Of a stretch of DNA of 64,000 bases, positions 34,734-47,632 are shown piece by piece. The stretch's first letter is position 1, and each line of letters opens with the position of its first letter. The translations under genes were made by a program, and so were the position numbers. Origin of the DNA: Centroberyx gerrardi (Eukaryota > Chordata > Actinopteri > Beryciformes > Berycidae); the NCBI RefSeq assembly GCF_048128805.1, contig NC_136016.1, forward strand, positions 14,190,676 to 14,254,675. The letters run 5' to 3'. Under the pieces are notes generated by a model. The model searched no databases. It saw only the letters and a program-made list of their open reading frames with translations, and had not been told where the DNA came from.

Positions 34734-36486
34734 AAGTGAAACTTAAAAGAACGAGTGAATTGTCCATTATTTTTTAAAGTCAATTCCTCCTAAAGAGGGA
34801 TGATCCCCCTCTAGAAAGTGTCAAAAGGGCTACAGAATATGAAAAGGTTTTTTAAAGTTTTGAGTCTGCAGGCTAATTGAAATTATTACTTCTAATGACA
34901 ACTTGGAATCCAGGAAGGTGATTTTATATCCTTACTGCCTCTGGACCTGACTAACACATGGTTTCACGTTGAGGACTGGATTCTGAGTGCAGGTAAGAGC
35001 AATGACAATGTAATGGAAACGTGTGAAACCAGCACATTGCTGTTTCGGAGTGCTTGCCTCACTTTGACCAGAAGGTGGCGCTAAAGACTTGGCAAAGACC
35101 CATTTAGTTCCAGTGTGCAGGTGCCTCCAGCTCACAGAAAGAATGATTATTGATCACCGATCTGTAAGTGTGTCTTTTTTTTTGTTGATAAATTTCATAT
35201 TCATTTGTCCAGAGTGGCTCATACCAAACCTAGTTCTAGTTCCCTTGTTTTGCATTGAAATTAAAGGTATTGTCGAATCGCCACTTATATTAAGTTATAA
35301 AAAAAAAAAAAAATTAAAACATCCATACTTTTAGAAAAGATTAAGTCGATTGGGGTTTACAGATGGCGCTGTAGGCTAATTTGTTATTGTCTCCAAACAT
35401 TTTTTCTTTTTCTTTTTTGTCTGTAGGCTATTTGAGATTATAGTATCTGTTGGTCGCCCGTGCTTTACTTTTACGTTGTGGAACCTAATTGGGATAATTG
35501 GGATATTATTACAATATGTGAATTGAATGTTATATTTTTGTAGTAGGCTACATTTTTCAGTTAGCAACATTGGGGGAAAAGATAACGGGGGGTTTTCTAA
35601 GTGTCTTTCACCCGATGATTTGGAGAAGGGGCTGAAAGTGGAAAATTGTTCCAGCTGGATAATCTTTGTGTTAGATACGGACATAGAAGGCTGGGGATAC
35701 AGATTTCTATGCTTACTTGAGGATATCTAATTTATAGCCCAGTACTCATTCAAAACAGAACTTTAAAGCCTGCCAAATACTGCATGAGAAGCATGAAAGC
35801 TGTGAGAAAGTATGTAGAAGTCTGTGTTTCAGTATGAATTTATTGTTGCCTGGGAAGTGTTGCAGATTCTGCAAGTAATCAACAGGATAATCATTTTCAT
35901 TTCTCCACCATTCCATTCCTCTGACTATCATTCATTCAGGCACGAGAGCGCGCACACACAAGCGCGTGCAAGCAAAGACACGCACGCGGATACAGTAAAC
36001 GTGTGTGTTTATGTGTTGTTGCCTACACGATTGATTGTGTTGTGTTGTTGTAAATGGGTAAGCTATGAATTCCAGTCAGTGATCAGCACAAAGCAACCAA
36101 CTATCTATATAAAATCAAACTATTCTCATTATAGGTTTTATTTGATTTAGATGATTTATATTGTCCTGAAAAGGTGGATAAAATGATTCACAAGGAAAAG
36201 GTGGGTAAACTGAGTAACAGGCCTATCCCTCCACCACATGACTAATTCCAGTGAAAAATAATTCAGTCAGGTGATGCTGTGGGTTACTGAGACAGGAATC
36301 CTGACAAGTGACATGCAAACAGGGTTGGGCCCTAAACGCCTGTCACTGGCTGTTACAAACTCGGTGCAGAGGATGGAAACTCACACCGGCAGCCAGAGCT
36401 GCGTCAAGCCAGCCGGAGACAGCCAGAATAAAGCCGAAAGTAAGATAATTGGGCCTTCAAAATAAAAGCCCGTTTTTGGATGAAAT

Positions 36487-36678
36487 ATACAGTATATATT
36501 TTATTGATCCCCATAGGGAGATTCTCCTTTAGCTTGCCCCAGTCCAGGGAGGTCAGAGGTCAGCTGGGAGGGATATTTAGTGTCTTGCTCAAGGACACTT
36601 GAGCCAATCCTAACCCCCCCCGCTCGTCTGGTTAAAGGATGGACTGTAACCACCAGGCAGTCCTGCCGCCCCTACTTG
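36487..36678. mobile_element. Retroelement-tail-like dispersed repeat
   Basis: Contains TTTATTGATCCCCATAGGG, GGTCAGAGGTCAGCTGGGAG and CTTGCTCAAGGACACTTGAG, a word series common at the 3' ends of dispersed fish elements. Family assignment is uncertain. Confidence 0.45.
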
Positions 36679-36848
36679 TCACTTTGGTGCAGAAGCTCAC
36701 ATTCTGTAGCATTTAGGAACAGCTATGTGACAGCTATGGGTTAAAATTTACCTTTTTAAAATAATAGGCTTCCTTCCAAGCTGTAGGCTATATACAGTAT
36801 AGGCCTATATATACTATGTAACTACCCTACCAACTATAGCCATATGTA

Positions 36849-36861
36849 TATAGATAGATAA

Positions 36862-36918
<57 letters not shown>

Positions 36919-36919
36919 C
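36849..36919. repeat. (TAGA)n microsatellite
   Basis: About 17 tetranucleotide copies about 520 bp upstream of the rnd2 ATG. Confidence 0.97.
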
Positions 36920-36958
36920 AGACCTAGCAGGCTTATACAGTATTTGTGGATTGTATTA

Positions 36959-36983
36959 GTGTGTGTGTGTGTGTGTGTGTGTG
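36959..36983. repeat. (GT)n microsatellite
   Basis: About 12 GT units about 460 bp upstream of the rnd2 ATG. Confidence 0.95.
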
Positions 36984-37438
36984 AATACATGCAATGAAAA
37001 GGACATTTTGGAAAAATTTCTATTTTTTCCTAAATGTGTTTCCATGTAGGCTACTACAGATTCCCTCTTAAATATATTCTCCATTCTCACTTTGGTACTT
37101 TGTATTGCTCAAAGGACGTTTCAGCACCTTCGTCAATAAGGGTTTTATTTTGGAAAACCTGACCGGAAAAACTATTTGTTTTTTTCCTGCCGCCTTGACA
37201 CAGGAGTCATCCCAGTGCTTCACTGTCACCAGTCCAACAGCCAGGATCCCATTGCGCAGAGCATGCCGCCGAGTTTTGACTGGAGCAGCCTGTGGAGCTG
37301 AAGTTGTGCCCGCTGGATCTGAAGTGTTGCTCCGGGAGTGACAACGTTCACACCTCCACACTCAACTTGTTCAGGTCGCGTGGAGCTAAATGACAAGTAG
37401 GCAGCGATACAAAACCACTCACTGATACACGGGGCACT

Positions 37439-37543
37439 ATGGAGAGCAAGGGAGTCAGCCGCTGTAAAATTGTGGTGGTCGGCGATACGCAGTGTGGCAA
37501 GACGGCTCTCCTCCACGTTTTCGCCAAAGACTCGTACCCAGAG
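37439..37543 (+). CDS. rnd2: rnd2 coding exon 1
   Basis: Residues 1-35, from [16 protein letters not shown] to KDSYPE. It carries the P-loop GKT. The ATG has G at +4. The next codons fit vertebrate RND2, and no longer in-frame N-terminal extension is expected. Donor GAG|GTAAGA. Confidence 0.95.
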
Positions 37544-40500
37544 GTAAGAGAATATTAAATTAAAGAAGTATTGCAGTCTGAAGGATAACTGATAACTGCA
37601 GCAGGGGCGTCAGGTCCCTAAACCCCACGGCACGGCAGAGTCCCTGCATCTAATAGGATGGGTTTCCACTAAAACCTACAAAAACCGCTTGTATCGCCTA
37701 AATTTGTGGGAACAAGTAGGGTAATAACTGATGACTGATAAGATATTATTTGGTTAATGTGGTACAGTGTTTGACGTAGGTTACCAAACTCTGTTGCAGA
37801 CGCACAGCGCAGCGGGAACATCGGTCCTGGATGCTCCCCTGATGTCATTTTTATTTAGATATGGCTTTCTAATTTTCTGGTAGTTTTTTGCTTGATCTTT
37901 GCTCTCCATCATAATGATAAAAACGAAAAATAAAACATAACATTTTGAGTTACTTAGGTTTCGCGTCCATGCCCAACTGACGTCCGTGCTACGGCATTTG
38001 AAAAGGAAATCCGTTGAGCTCTATGCGCTTTTGCGCATCGCGCGCATCAGCGCCCATCAGTGATACTGCCGTCGGTCAGTTTACCGGACCAGTCTGGTCA
38101 GACCGCTCTATTATTGGAACATAACCGGCTCGGTCTCCGCAACAGCCAGTGTGTCGAAGTGCCTTTGAGCAACACACTGAAGCTCTGCCTGCATGTAGAC
38201 TGTGTGTTTTAGAGTGTCATTACATTGTTTTTAATGTGGAGACCGAAGTACTCTAACATTTCTAATGATAAAAATAAGAAATAAAACAATTCACAGAATA
38301 AACAGTTTAGTTCTCGAAGATATTAACTACTCGGCTATTCTTAGAAAATGATTTAATGTAGAGGAATATTAATGAAGTTATTACACTAACACTGAAGCAT
38401 GTAACCAACAATCAAAACTGAAATGTTCAATGAACATCGACATTGTGCAATAAACACTGAACATTTTGAACATCAGCAGTGAACAGTTTAAACGGATAAG
38501 CCTACCTATGGGCCTACAGGTTTTTTTATTGAAGTCCTTGAACTGTTGAGACTAATGAAATCAAAGCATGTCGCCCTAAAACGCTGAATTTGGAAATAGG
38601 TCAGTGCTCAGAATTGGCCTCATCTGCTTTCCATGCACACCTTCTCCTGCCTCTGATGTTCATCACTGCACTTCTGCTAGACTTGATAGAATATATTAGG
38701 ACCCGTTTTTTACCTTACAATACCTTGATAACCTGAATTTACTGCCTCTTGAAGTTATGTTAAAGGCTTAGTCACTAGTCAATAGTCACGGAAGTGTAAA
38801 AATGAAAAATTTGACCCTACATAACCCATCAGCTTTGATCTAATTATAGTCACCCATGTCTCATTTCAGAATTATGTTCCCACGGTATTTGAGAATTACA
38901 CAGCCAGCTTCGAGATCGACAAGCAGAGGATCGAGCTGAACATGTGGGACACTTCAGGTAAGGAGCACTTCAGGTTGGGCTTGAATATCATTCCTTATAT
39001 TACAAGATTATCATGCCGACGTGAAGGGAGATGAGCCGCATCGAGCCACGCAGGACCAGGCGCTGCAGACTGGCAGTGAAGTGACTCCTTGAAGCATTCA
39101 GCAACATCCAGGCTTTGATCCAAAACATTAGCAGCCACAGCTAGAGAGTGTGAGGATAAGCCGTTGGGAATATTTAATGACGTTTGCTGTATTTCAGACA
39201 AAATTCACATTACCAGCCGTTCTTTTCTGGGTGTAGACATCAACAGAAAGAGCAAACTGGTCAGTGTGTAAAAATCAACACCATGCCAGTGTTTATATAA
39301 GTCCACTCCCATCAGAGATAATTTGACACTTTTAGATGAACAGCAGCATCGGAGCCAGATCAGTGAGTGGACAAACAACCCTCCATTCAACACTTGTCAA
39401 CTCCAAATAATTGTCACAGAAAAAATCATCACTTATGAACGCTGGAAATTGTGCTGTGGCCATGCCAGCCATGATTTGGCATCATGACCAAAACCACACC
39501 ACATAGCAAACAGTGTTGATAAGCATTGATATTTCAGTGACAATTATTTTGAGTTGACAAGCACTGATTGGAGAGTTGTTTGTCCAATCATAGAGCTGGT
39601 ATGACTGTGATATAGCTGTTCAAATCTATTTAAATGTGTCAAATTAACTCTGATGGGTGTGGATATATACAGTATAAACAGTCGTAGCATTGATTTTTAC
39701 ACTCTCAGAGTTAAGTTACCGGTGACAATTTGGCTGTGGAGAGTCATTTTGCATGCTCTAGGCTTAACTCAAACAGCTGACAATTAGTTTAAGTGTATAA
39801 ACCGCAAACGGTCAGGTTCTTTCAGTCTATTTATGCAAGTTAACTTTCTCCCTTTGAAGGCTGGGTAGCCTGTAGGCCCTTTCTCGCTTCGTTTCCACTT
39901 ACGCAACAACGCCCTAAAACTTGTTCTCACACACCAGAGTGTAACTTTAATGTGCGCCGTTCCATTTACCTCAACCCATGGAGACAGACGGACCAGCTAG
40001 ACAAGCTGGAGATTAAGAGCTAGTTTCTGCGGCTTGTGTTGCTCACTGGTTTGGGGACTGCAGTGGGTGAGGCCACTCAGCTGTCTTTGAACAACACCCA
40101 TCGCAATTATTGGTTGTTTCACTCGCCTTTGTCTCACAGAGCTGTGAGGTGTAGAACAATTACGCCGGGAGAACACTTAAACAGTCATTTTCTCCAACAC
40201 ACAAACAAATGAATGCACCCTTTTGTGTAGGCCTATAGCATATGCCATTCAGTGTTTTATTACATTACACTAATGGTATTGCCTTGTGTACAATAGAAGC
40301 AGAGCAGTGTGGGAGCTCCCAGGTGTGAATGTGTGTAACTTTACGAACGTGATGCAGGGTGTCGCTGAAAAAGAGCCTGCACGCTCAGCAAACCTTCCCT
40401 TGATAAATAAAGTTTACAAAAATCTATTTCTATCTTGGCATGCGTGCTGCTGTGAAAGAAAACTGTAGAGGTAAAAGTCTGAGGGCAAAGTATAATTAAT

Positions 40501-40799
40501 TGGATTCTTGACAAGTTCCAGATTTGAATGATCTAGTTTATGGCAGGTGATGCATGTCTGACCCTCGCGAGCTTCCTTAAGCTCTCCACAGGCTGGAATG
40601 GGGAGACGACGCTTTGCCTCCCAGCGTCCCTGCAAGCTATTCTGGAGCGGTCTCAGGAGACAGGTGCATTGGCACCTACATCAGTATTAACAGTATTCCC
40701 CTCGGTGCCTGCCTTTTCTTACTAATGACTGAATAGGGGGATTATAGTGACTTGGCAAGCATACAAGGATCTTGGGCATGTGTGTTTGTAAGTGTGTAC

Positions 40800-40836
<37 letters not shown>

Positions 40837-40838
40837 AC

Positions 40839-40877
<39 letters not shown>

Positions 40878-43800
40878 CAGCACCAATACCCACAAGTATT
40901 TACTTCTGTTCTCCCTTACATTTGCCATTGCTTATGCAATAACTGTTTTGTTTGAATGTGTACATGCTTTTGTTGCTGTGTGTGTGTGTGTGTGTGTATG
41001 GTTTTGCATGCATGTGCAAGCATGCGTAAAAGACAGCCAGGCAAATGTTTAGTGTACAGTGTGTGTGCTGGCTTGGCATGCCAGTGTGTTCAGCTTGCAT
41101 GACAGCAGGTGAACCAAACCAGTGGGAGTGAGGCTGTGACTGGGAGTTTGACATTGAACAAGTAGTAGGGTATAGAAAAATGTGTTGTTTTTTTTTGTTT
41201 ATCACTAAATATCATAACAGTTATATTTTGAGTGTTTGACATGACAGCTGCTGGAAAAAGGCAGGGTATAAGCCACAATTACAGACTACTTTCAGGGTGA
41301 ATTTTCCATCAAAATTTTGAAATATAGTATTTGATAGAGTAGAGTATATCATAGAGTATTTGAAGTTGTATTGCTGGGGGAAATGTACCAGTTACATCAT
41401 GTCATATTTCAAATTTGTTCAGAAAGTGCTTTTAACAAAACAGATTCCTGACAAAGAGCTTTACAGAGATAACAGAAAACAAACACATCACACATTTTCA
41501 GATATGAGGCCAGTGCTCCTGTGTGTGTTTGCATGTGTGTGTTTGTAAGACCACATTTCCCATAAGTCCCGTTGCTTCCTGTTGCTGCACTCCACCTTCC
41601 ACGGCGGGTGTTTGTTTTGAAGGATAAAAGTTGATAACAGCCCTTGATAACAGTAAATATGCATTTTGACGAGTTAAACTAGTGAAGTTGAAACTATGCA
41701 TTCAGAATAGTGGAAGTGGAGTAAAGTTGTGTGTATTACTTGCCAAAGTTAAAAGGGTTCCTGTTTTGTGTCGTAAAGCAATCCAGTAGATTTCCCATGA
41801 AATGTGACTCAGTGACACACAGTGTAAAATGCAGTGGAAAGGCTGCTGGAGGCTGGCAATCTGCTTAGCAACGGTCTCATTTGTTTACAGCAATCATAAT
41901 AATGTCTCAGAATTAATGTGCTAAGGATTTATTGATGTTAAAATGCTGCACCAAGCACCTTAAAATCACCAGACAGTCTCATTCCCAGACATTTTGCAGG
42001 AAGCTGGATAAGACGATAAAGAGAGAAAAACAAAGAACAGGAGACAAGAGGAAAAAAACAGATTAAGAGGGAAAATAAGAAGGGAAGAGGCATGCCAAGC
42101 TGTGTTGTTCAGTCTTACAGAGAGGGAAGAGGAGAGAAAGCATCCAGAAGTGTTAGGCTAGGTGCCAGAGCCAGCCTCCAAGCTGCCCACTCAGTGTGGA
42201 GACGCAAACATTGGAATTAATTAATCGGGCACTTGCTGCGTGACCAACCACTTGCCCTCTGTCTCGTCCGTTCTCCATCTCGCCGCACCACCCACTGTCA
42301 CCTCAGCCTCCTCTCCCGCCTCCCTCCCTCCCTCACTGCCCCGCTCTCGCCTGCCTCCACATGCCCTGCCTCCTAGCCTCCTAGACTAACCTATATTTCT
42401 CTTACTTCTTTCCTCCTGCCTAACTTGATTTCTCCCCCAATCTTTCTGTGTACATCTCTGTTTCTCCCCATTGTTCTTCCAATCCCCCTGCCATCTTATC
42501 TCTTTCCCTTTCCTTCTTTCATGCAGTGTTGTAGTCTGGACCTTTTTGGCTTGTGACCCCTCAAAACAAAGCGATGCCTAGTTACGACCCCCGTCAAGGC
42601 GTGCATATGGTGGTTAACAGTTCAACCAAAGAACAATTTTGGCTTTTCAGGTTGTTTCATTTGCTTAATTATCAGGAGGCAGAGAGGCTGAAAACTATTC
42701 AGTATTTCACAGGAAAAAAGTTAAAATTAGCAAAAAATCAGTATATAGTATAAATATGTTTTTTTCCTATCCCATAAATAATTTTGCAACCCCCCAAAAT
42801 TATCTTGTGACCCCATGGGGTCAAGACTAGGGCTGAACAATTAATACAAAAATTCAAAATCGCAATAAGACCTTATGAAATTTCCAAATCGGAGAAGCTG
42901 CAGTTAATTGCTTAAGAGAGAGGAGCATCCAAAATGGATTTCTAAACAAGGGTTTTAGAGATCCGTCTTTGGCCAATGAATCAAATACAATGTTGGTGAA
43001 AACCTTCCATCATACTTAAACTCAGTAAATCCTGCACACTGACATAATTTTTTTTTTTAACAAAATAAAAAAAAAAAAAAATTTACAAAAAAATGTAAAA
43101 CAATTTTAAAGTTCTAAAAAAATGGATGACAAGAAAAACTTGTGATAATATGAATCGCAGTTTAAATTGAAATTGCAATATGCTGTCAAATTATTTCAAT
43201 TAGATTTTTTGTCAATATCTTTCAGCCCTAGTCAAGATGGAGACTAGAACAATGCGAATCCAATTCAAGACCATGACTGTAATTTGAGTCTGATTTGAGT
43301 CGGGTTTGAGTCTGTTATCATAGTGAGGGCTCAAAAGTTTACATCAGCTTCTCAAAACACTTTATTGCTGCTAATTTAAGATTATTTAATCGGCAAATTG
43401 TCACATCAGTCACAGACGGGGAAATTACGATACAGTATGATAACCTGAATGCAAGAGAATTGGTGTGAATAAACTGAATCATGCATTAGGCGATGCAGTG
43501 GTTATATATTGAAGAAATATTGATTTGAGATGCAAAGCCTGTTGGCCCTCACTTGAAAATAAACAAAATAATTTCTGTACTCAAGTAACAAGTAAAGTTC
43601 TCATTTGAAAGCGGCTCCTGCAGTATTTTACTCCGGTCCAATCACAGCAAATAGAAAAACAAATTAGTCTCAGATGATGCGAGTGAAGGTGATTACGATG
43701 ACACTACAGCTGTGTCTTGAGATAAATTTCCAAGTCTTTGCTGTCTGAGATCAAGTCAAGAACGAGTAAAAATGCCGTCAATTGCCTTAAAATGTGGCTT

Positions 43801-43951
43801 CAACCGATCTCAAGTACTACAACACTACTTTCATGTCGAGATTTCTCCTCCACTCCCCTTCTTCACTTGATCTCTTCCCTCCTTTAAATTCATTAATTCT
43901 TTTTTGAACCCGCTCTTGCTGTCATCCTCTCACCAGTCCCTGCTGTCTATT

Positions 43952-43991
<40 letters not shown>

Positions 43992-46900
43992 AGCTAAATC
44001 AAGGTCAGGAACCCCACTCTATTGTGGCAATGCCCTCTCAGCATTCTTGCACTTAATTAGTTTATCTTGCGCTCTCTTTCTCTCTCTCTCTGTCTATCTG
44101 TCTTTCTGTTTCTCTCTCACTCAATCTTTCATTTCCCACCTTTCATTTCCTACACCTTTCGACTCCCGTATCGCTGTTATCGTATGAAAACCTTGTAACT
44201 CCAATTTTGGGGATTTTCAAACCCACTGGATAATGTCAAAATGCATTGTTCTCAAGCTAAAAAGAGGCTGTTTTTCTTAGTTCCTGAAAAGTTACAAGGT
44301 TTTCCTCCACCAGCCTCTCCCTGCTTCTCAATCCCTTCATCCTTTCCCCCGCTCAATCCATCCTGGCCATCTAGCATTCCCAGATACCACATATGGTTCA
44401 CTCTAATCTGTCTTTATGTGCTGTGACAAAAGAGAGACGTAATCGCCGGAGAATGGGCTGTGGTTGGTGGGCTGAGTGCAATCTCACCATTGATCTGTTT
44501 CTATCTGACCAACCCGGCAACTGGCATCAAACGCTAACAACAGATGATCTAGATGTAGTGTGGATGTATGAGGCGATTTGTGGAGATTTTGTGTGCAGGA
44601 GAGAGAAAAAGAGATGATGGGATAGAAGGGGGGGGGGGGCTGAGCCTGCCTCGAAGAATGACAGATAGAGAGAGAGAGAGAGAGAGAGAGGTTTTTTTTT
44701 TCAGTGACGTGTGCTATCACCCAGTGTGATTTTATATCAGTGGCTTTGCTCTCGCATTGACTGACTGCCCTCTAGGACCGTGTGTGAGTCAGAGCTGCTG
44801 TGACTCGGTCTCTGAGGATTTCACTATTCACAAGCATCTGTTCTGGACTGTTATCAACCAGTTTGCTCACATGAGGTTCAGAAAGGTCAAAAAGTAGAAT
44901 AGAAAAGACTCGAGCGTGACCTTTAGGTTAGTTCATTATCTGGACTTATTAACGAACATGTCGCACAATCAAATTTCATTTTAGAAAACTAGGTAAGTAT
45001 AATATATACTATTAATTATATAATAATAAATAATAATAAAATTATACAAAAATTATTTAAAAAATTATATAATATAATAAATAATTATATTATATATAAT
45101 TATTTAATGGTGTGTGCACATATGAAAGACGTAAGGCATGTAGAGATTTATTACAATAAAGCACTCTGCACCATAGTGAAAGGCTTGAGTACATTGGGAA
45201 ACTGAAGCTCAGAAGTGAGGTTATTTCTAAATGGATGGTACATGTGAAGCCTTATGTAAATGTTATCAGGCCATGCAGTCATTTTTTCTGAATCGGGTAC
45301 AAACAATTTGAAAAATGATGGATCAAGCTGACTAAAATATCCAAGTACAACTTTGGAAATGAGGTCCCAGATCAGATTTTATTGTGCCGAGTTGTAGCAA
45401 AGGATTGGATGTACTGATTCACTCCATGGTTAAGATTGGACATATTTGACTTTAATGCATCTAGTGGCTTCTAAGACTTGGCAAGCATACAAGATGTAGA
45501 TTTTACATGACTATATTTTGGTGTTAGTATAATTCACCCCATTGATAGCGGCTTCAGACTTTTAGCAAAAATAATTAGCCACTTCTCTGGAGCAGGACCA
45601 TTTCGCTCCTGTCGTGGAAACCAGGATAACAGGGTGTGAAATTAGCTCTAGCCACTAGTAAATGTTGTGGCGGCTGGTAAGTCTGTCAATTCTACTAGCT
45701 ATAGATAAAGAACCAGTGTTTTAGAACCTGTGTTTTCTATTGTAACATCTACTGTTGCTGCCAAATCCATTAGCGTCTGTGGCTGGCTGATGGAAAAAAA
45801 AGTAGTTTCATGCCCTGTAGGATACTCTTGCCACACACAAAAAAGCAAGCCTCCAAAACATCCGGGCTTCACAGTCGAGCGTGTGAAAGTATTAGGCAAG
45901 AGTCAATAAAACAACAGGCTCAACCGGCAGTGTCATGTCTAAAAACACAGCGGACAAGGAGGGAACGTACTGAGGTGTGTCTCCCTGAACTCTGTCCCCC
46001 AGGCGTCTTCCTGTTCAGGACTTTCGTGCAACTTTGAAGGTTTAATCTCAACTTTCTGCGATGCTTCCTCAAGGACCGGAGGCCTGACACGCCAGTGAGA
46101 GCATGTCTTAACACACACGGACACACACACACGTTTGCATGCACAGAAACACACATTGATACAGACGTAGACTTAGATATAGATATACAGACACACACTC
46201 CAGCCGCCCTTTCTACACACTCTTTTCTGTCCCATATCAGTGCTGCATACTGCAACACACCACTGCCTCTGTTTGCCTTTTAAAAACCCTGTTGCATCCA
46301 TCCATCCATCCATCCTTTCCGTTGAGGGAGTCGGTGGCTGGGATAGCCTTAACAATCCATCATTCATTCATGAGCAGCTTTTATGACCCCAATTACATGT
46401 TGGCTCCTTGAAAGCCTACCCAGATGTGCTGTGAGAGAGTGTCTGTGTGTGTGAGTGGCACCTGGCTCCATGACAAAACTGAGTGGAGAAAAGAGCTCGG
46501 TGTGTTGGAGCGTTTCAGAGGCTTTATGGGCAGAAGTGCCGATGCCGGTGAAATGGGTTTTTAGTCCAAGCGCTATTGGGGTTGTCTGCAAAACGTGTGT
46601 GAGTGTGTGTGAGAAAGTGCTTTGAGAGATTAGAAGAGAGAGAAAATAAATAAATAGAGAGAGAGAGAGAATCTAAGTTGGAGGAATGTGTGTCCGAGTG
46701 TCGAAGTGGAGTGCTCCCTTTTAAGTGCTCAAAGCTATGAATAGGAGAAAGTGAGTGGAGTGGAAAAGCAGCAGAAGACTAAAGCGAGTGTCAGTAGGTT
46801 TGCAGGGTGCGAGCTTGTGCTCCAGTCAACGTGGGCTGATTCACTCCCGCTCATGGAGCCCATTAGAAGGCCCAGGGTACATTGAAAATCAATGGCCTAG

Positions 46901-47576
46901 ATGCGTCTCCATTGTCATTCCCAGGAGACTCCCTGTCTGTCTCTCAGCCACTGGTGCATGTGCAACTGAGCGGTCTGTCTTAGAGAGCCAGGAGGTCTGG
47001 ATGAGTCATGAACTCACCAACCTTAACTCTTAACTCCTAAAGGTGACTTTCCTAACTGTTCTCCAATATTGTTTGTATTACATTTACAATCAATATCCAT
47101 CCGCTACGTTTTGGCCAAACGTCTGACCAATCATCTGTTGTCACATGGCATGTTTCAAAATCCCTTTTTCAAAAGAATATTTCTACTTCATATCAATTGA
47201 TGCAGAATAAACAAAATATCTTACTAAAACTAATATTTTAAATGCAACTTAAATTGGGTTGGACTGTCTTAGCTATGAAAATCAGTATTTTCCTAATTCA
47301 AGAAAGACCAAAAAAATCAAGTGAATATCAATGACATTCAGTTAATTTAGATTAGCCCATGCCAAGCTTAAATAATGTGGGACAATCATTTTCAAAAGCA
47401 CTGCATGGCTGTGAATTTTAGAAATATAGAAACAGAGATTTTGAAGTGGATACACAGAGGAATTGTATTGATTGCCATCAGTCATTGATTAGACTTTGGG
47501 CCAAAACGTAATGGATTAGTCATTATATTATGCTGACTGAAAAAAACTAGTTCGATTTTGTAGAATAATTTGTTTA

Positions 47577-47632
<56 letters not shown>

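Larger units (their letters stand above)
31774..37438. other. Divergent vat1/rnd2 intergenic interval
   Basis: Head-to-head interval of 5.7 kb between start codons. CpG-containing stretches flank each first exon and another lies near 32490-32680, which could hold a 5' UTR exon of either gene. The middle holds CA and GATA arrays, one MITE and one retroelement-tail-like repeat. No further coding exon was recognised. Confidence 0.6.
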
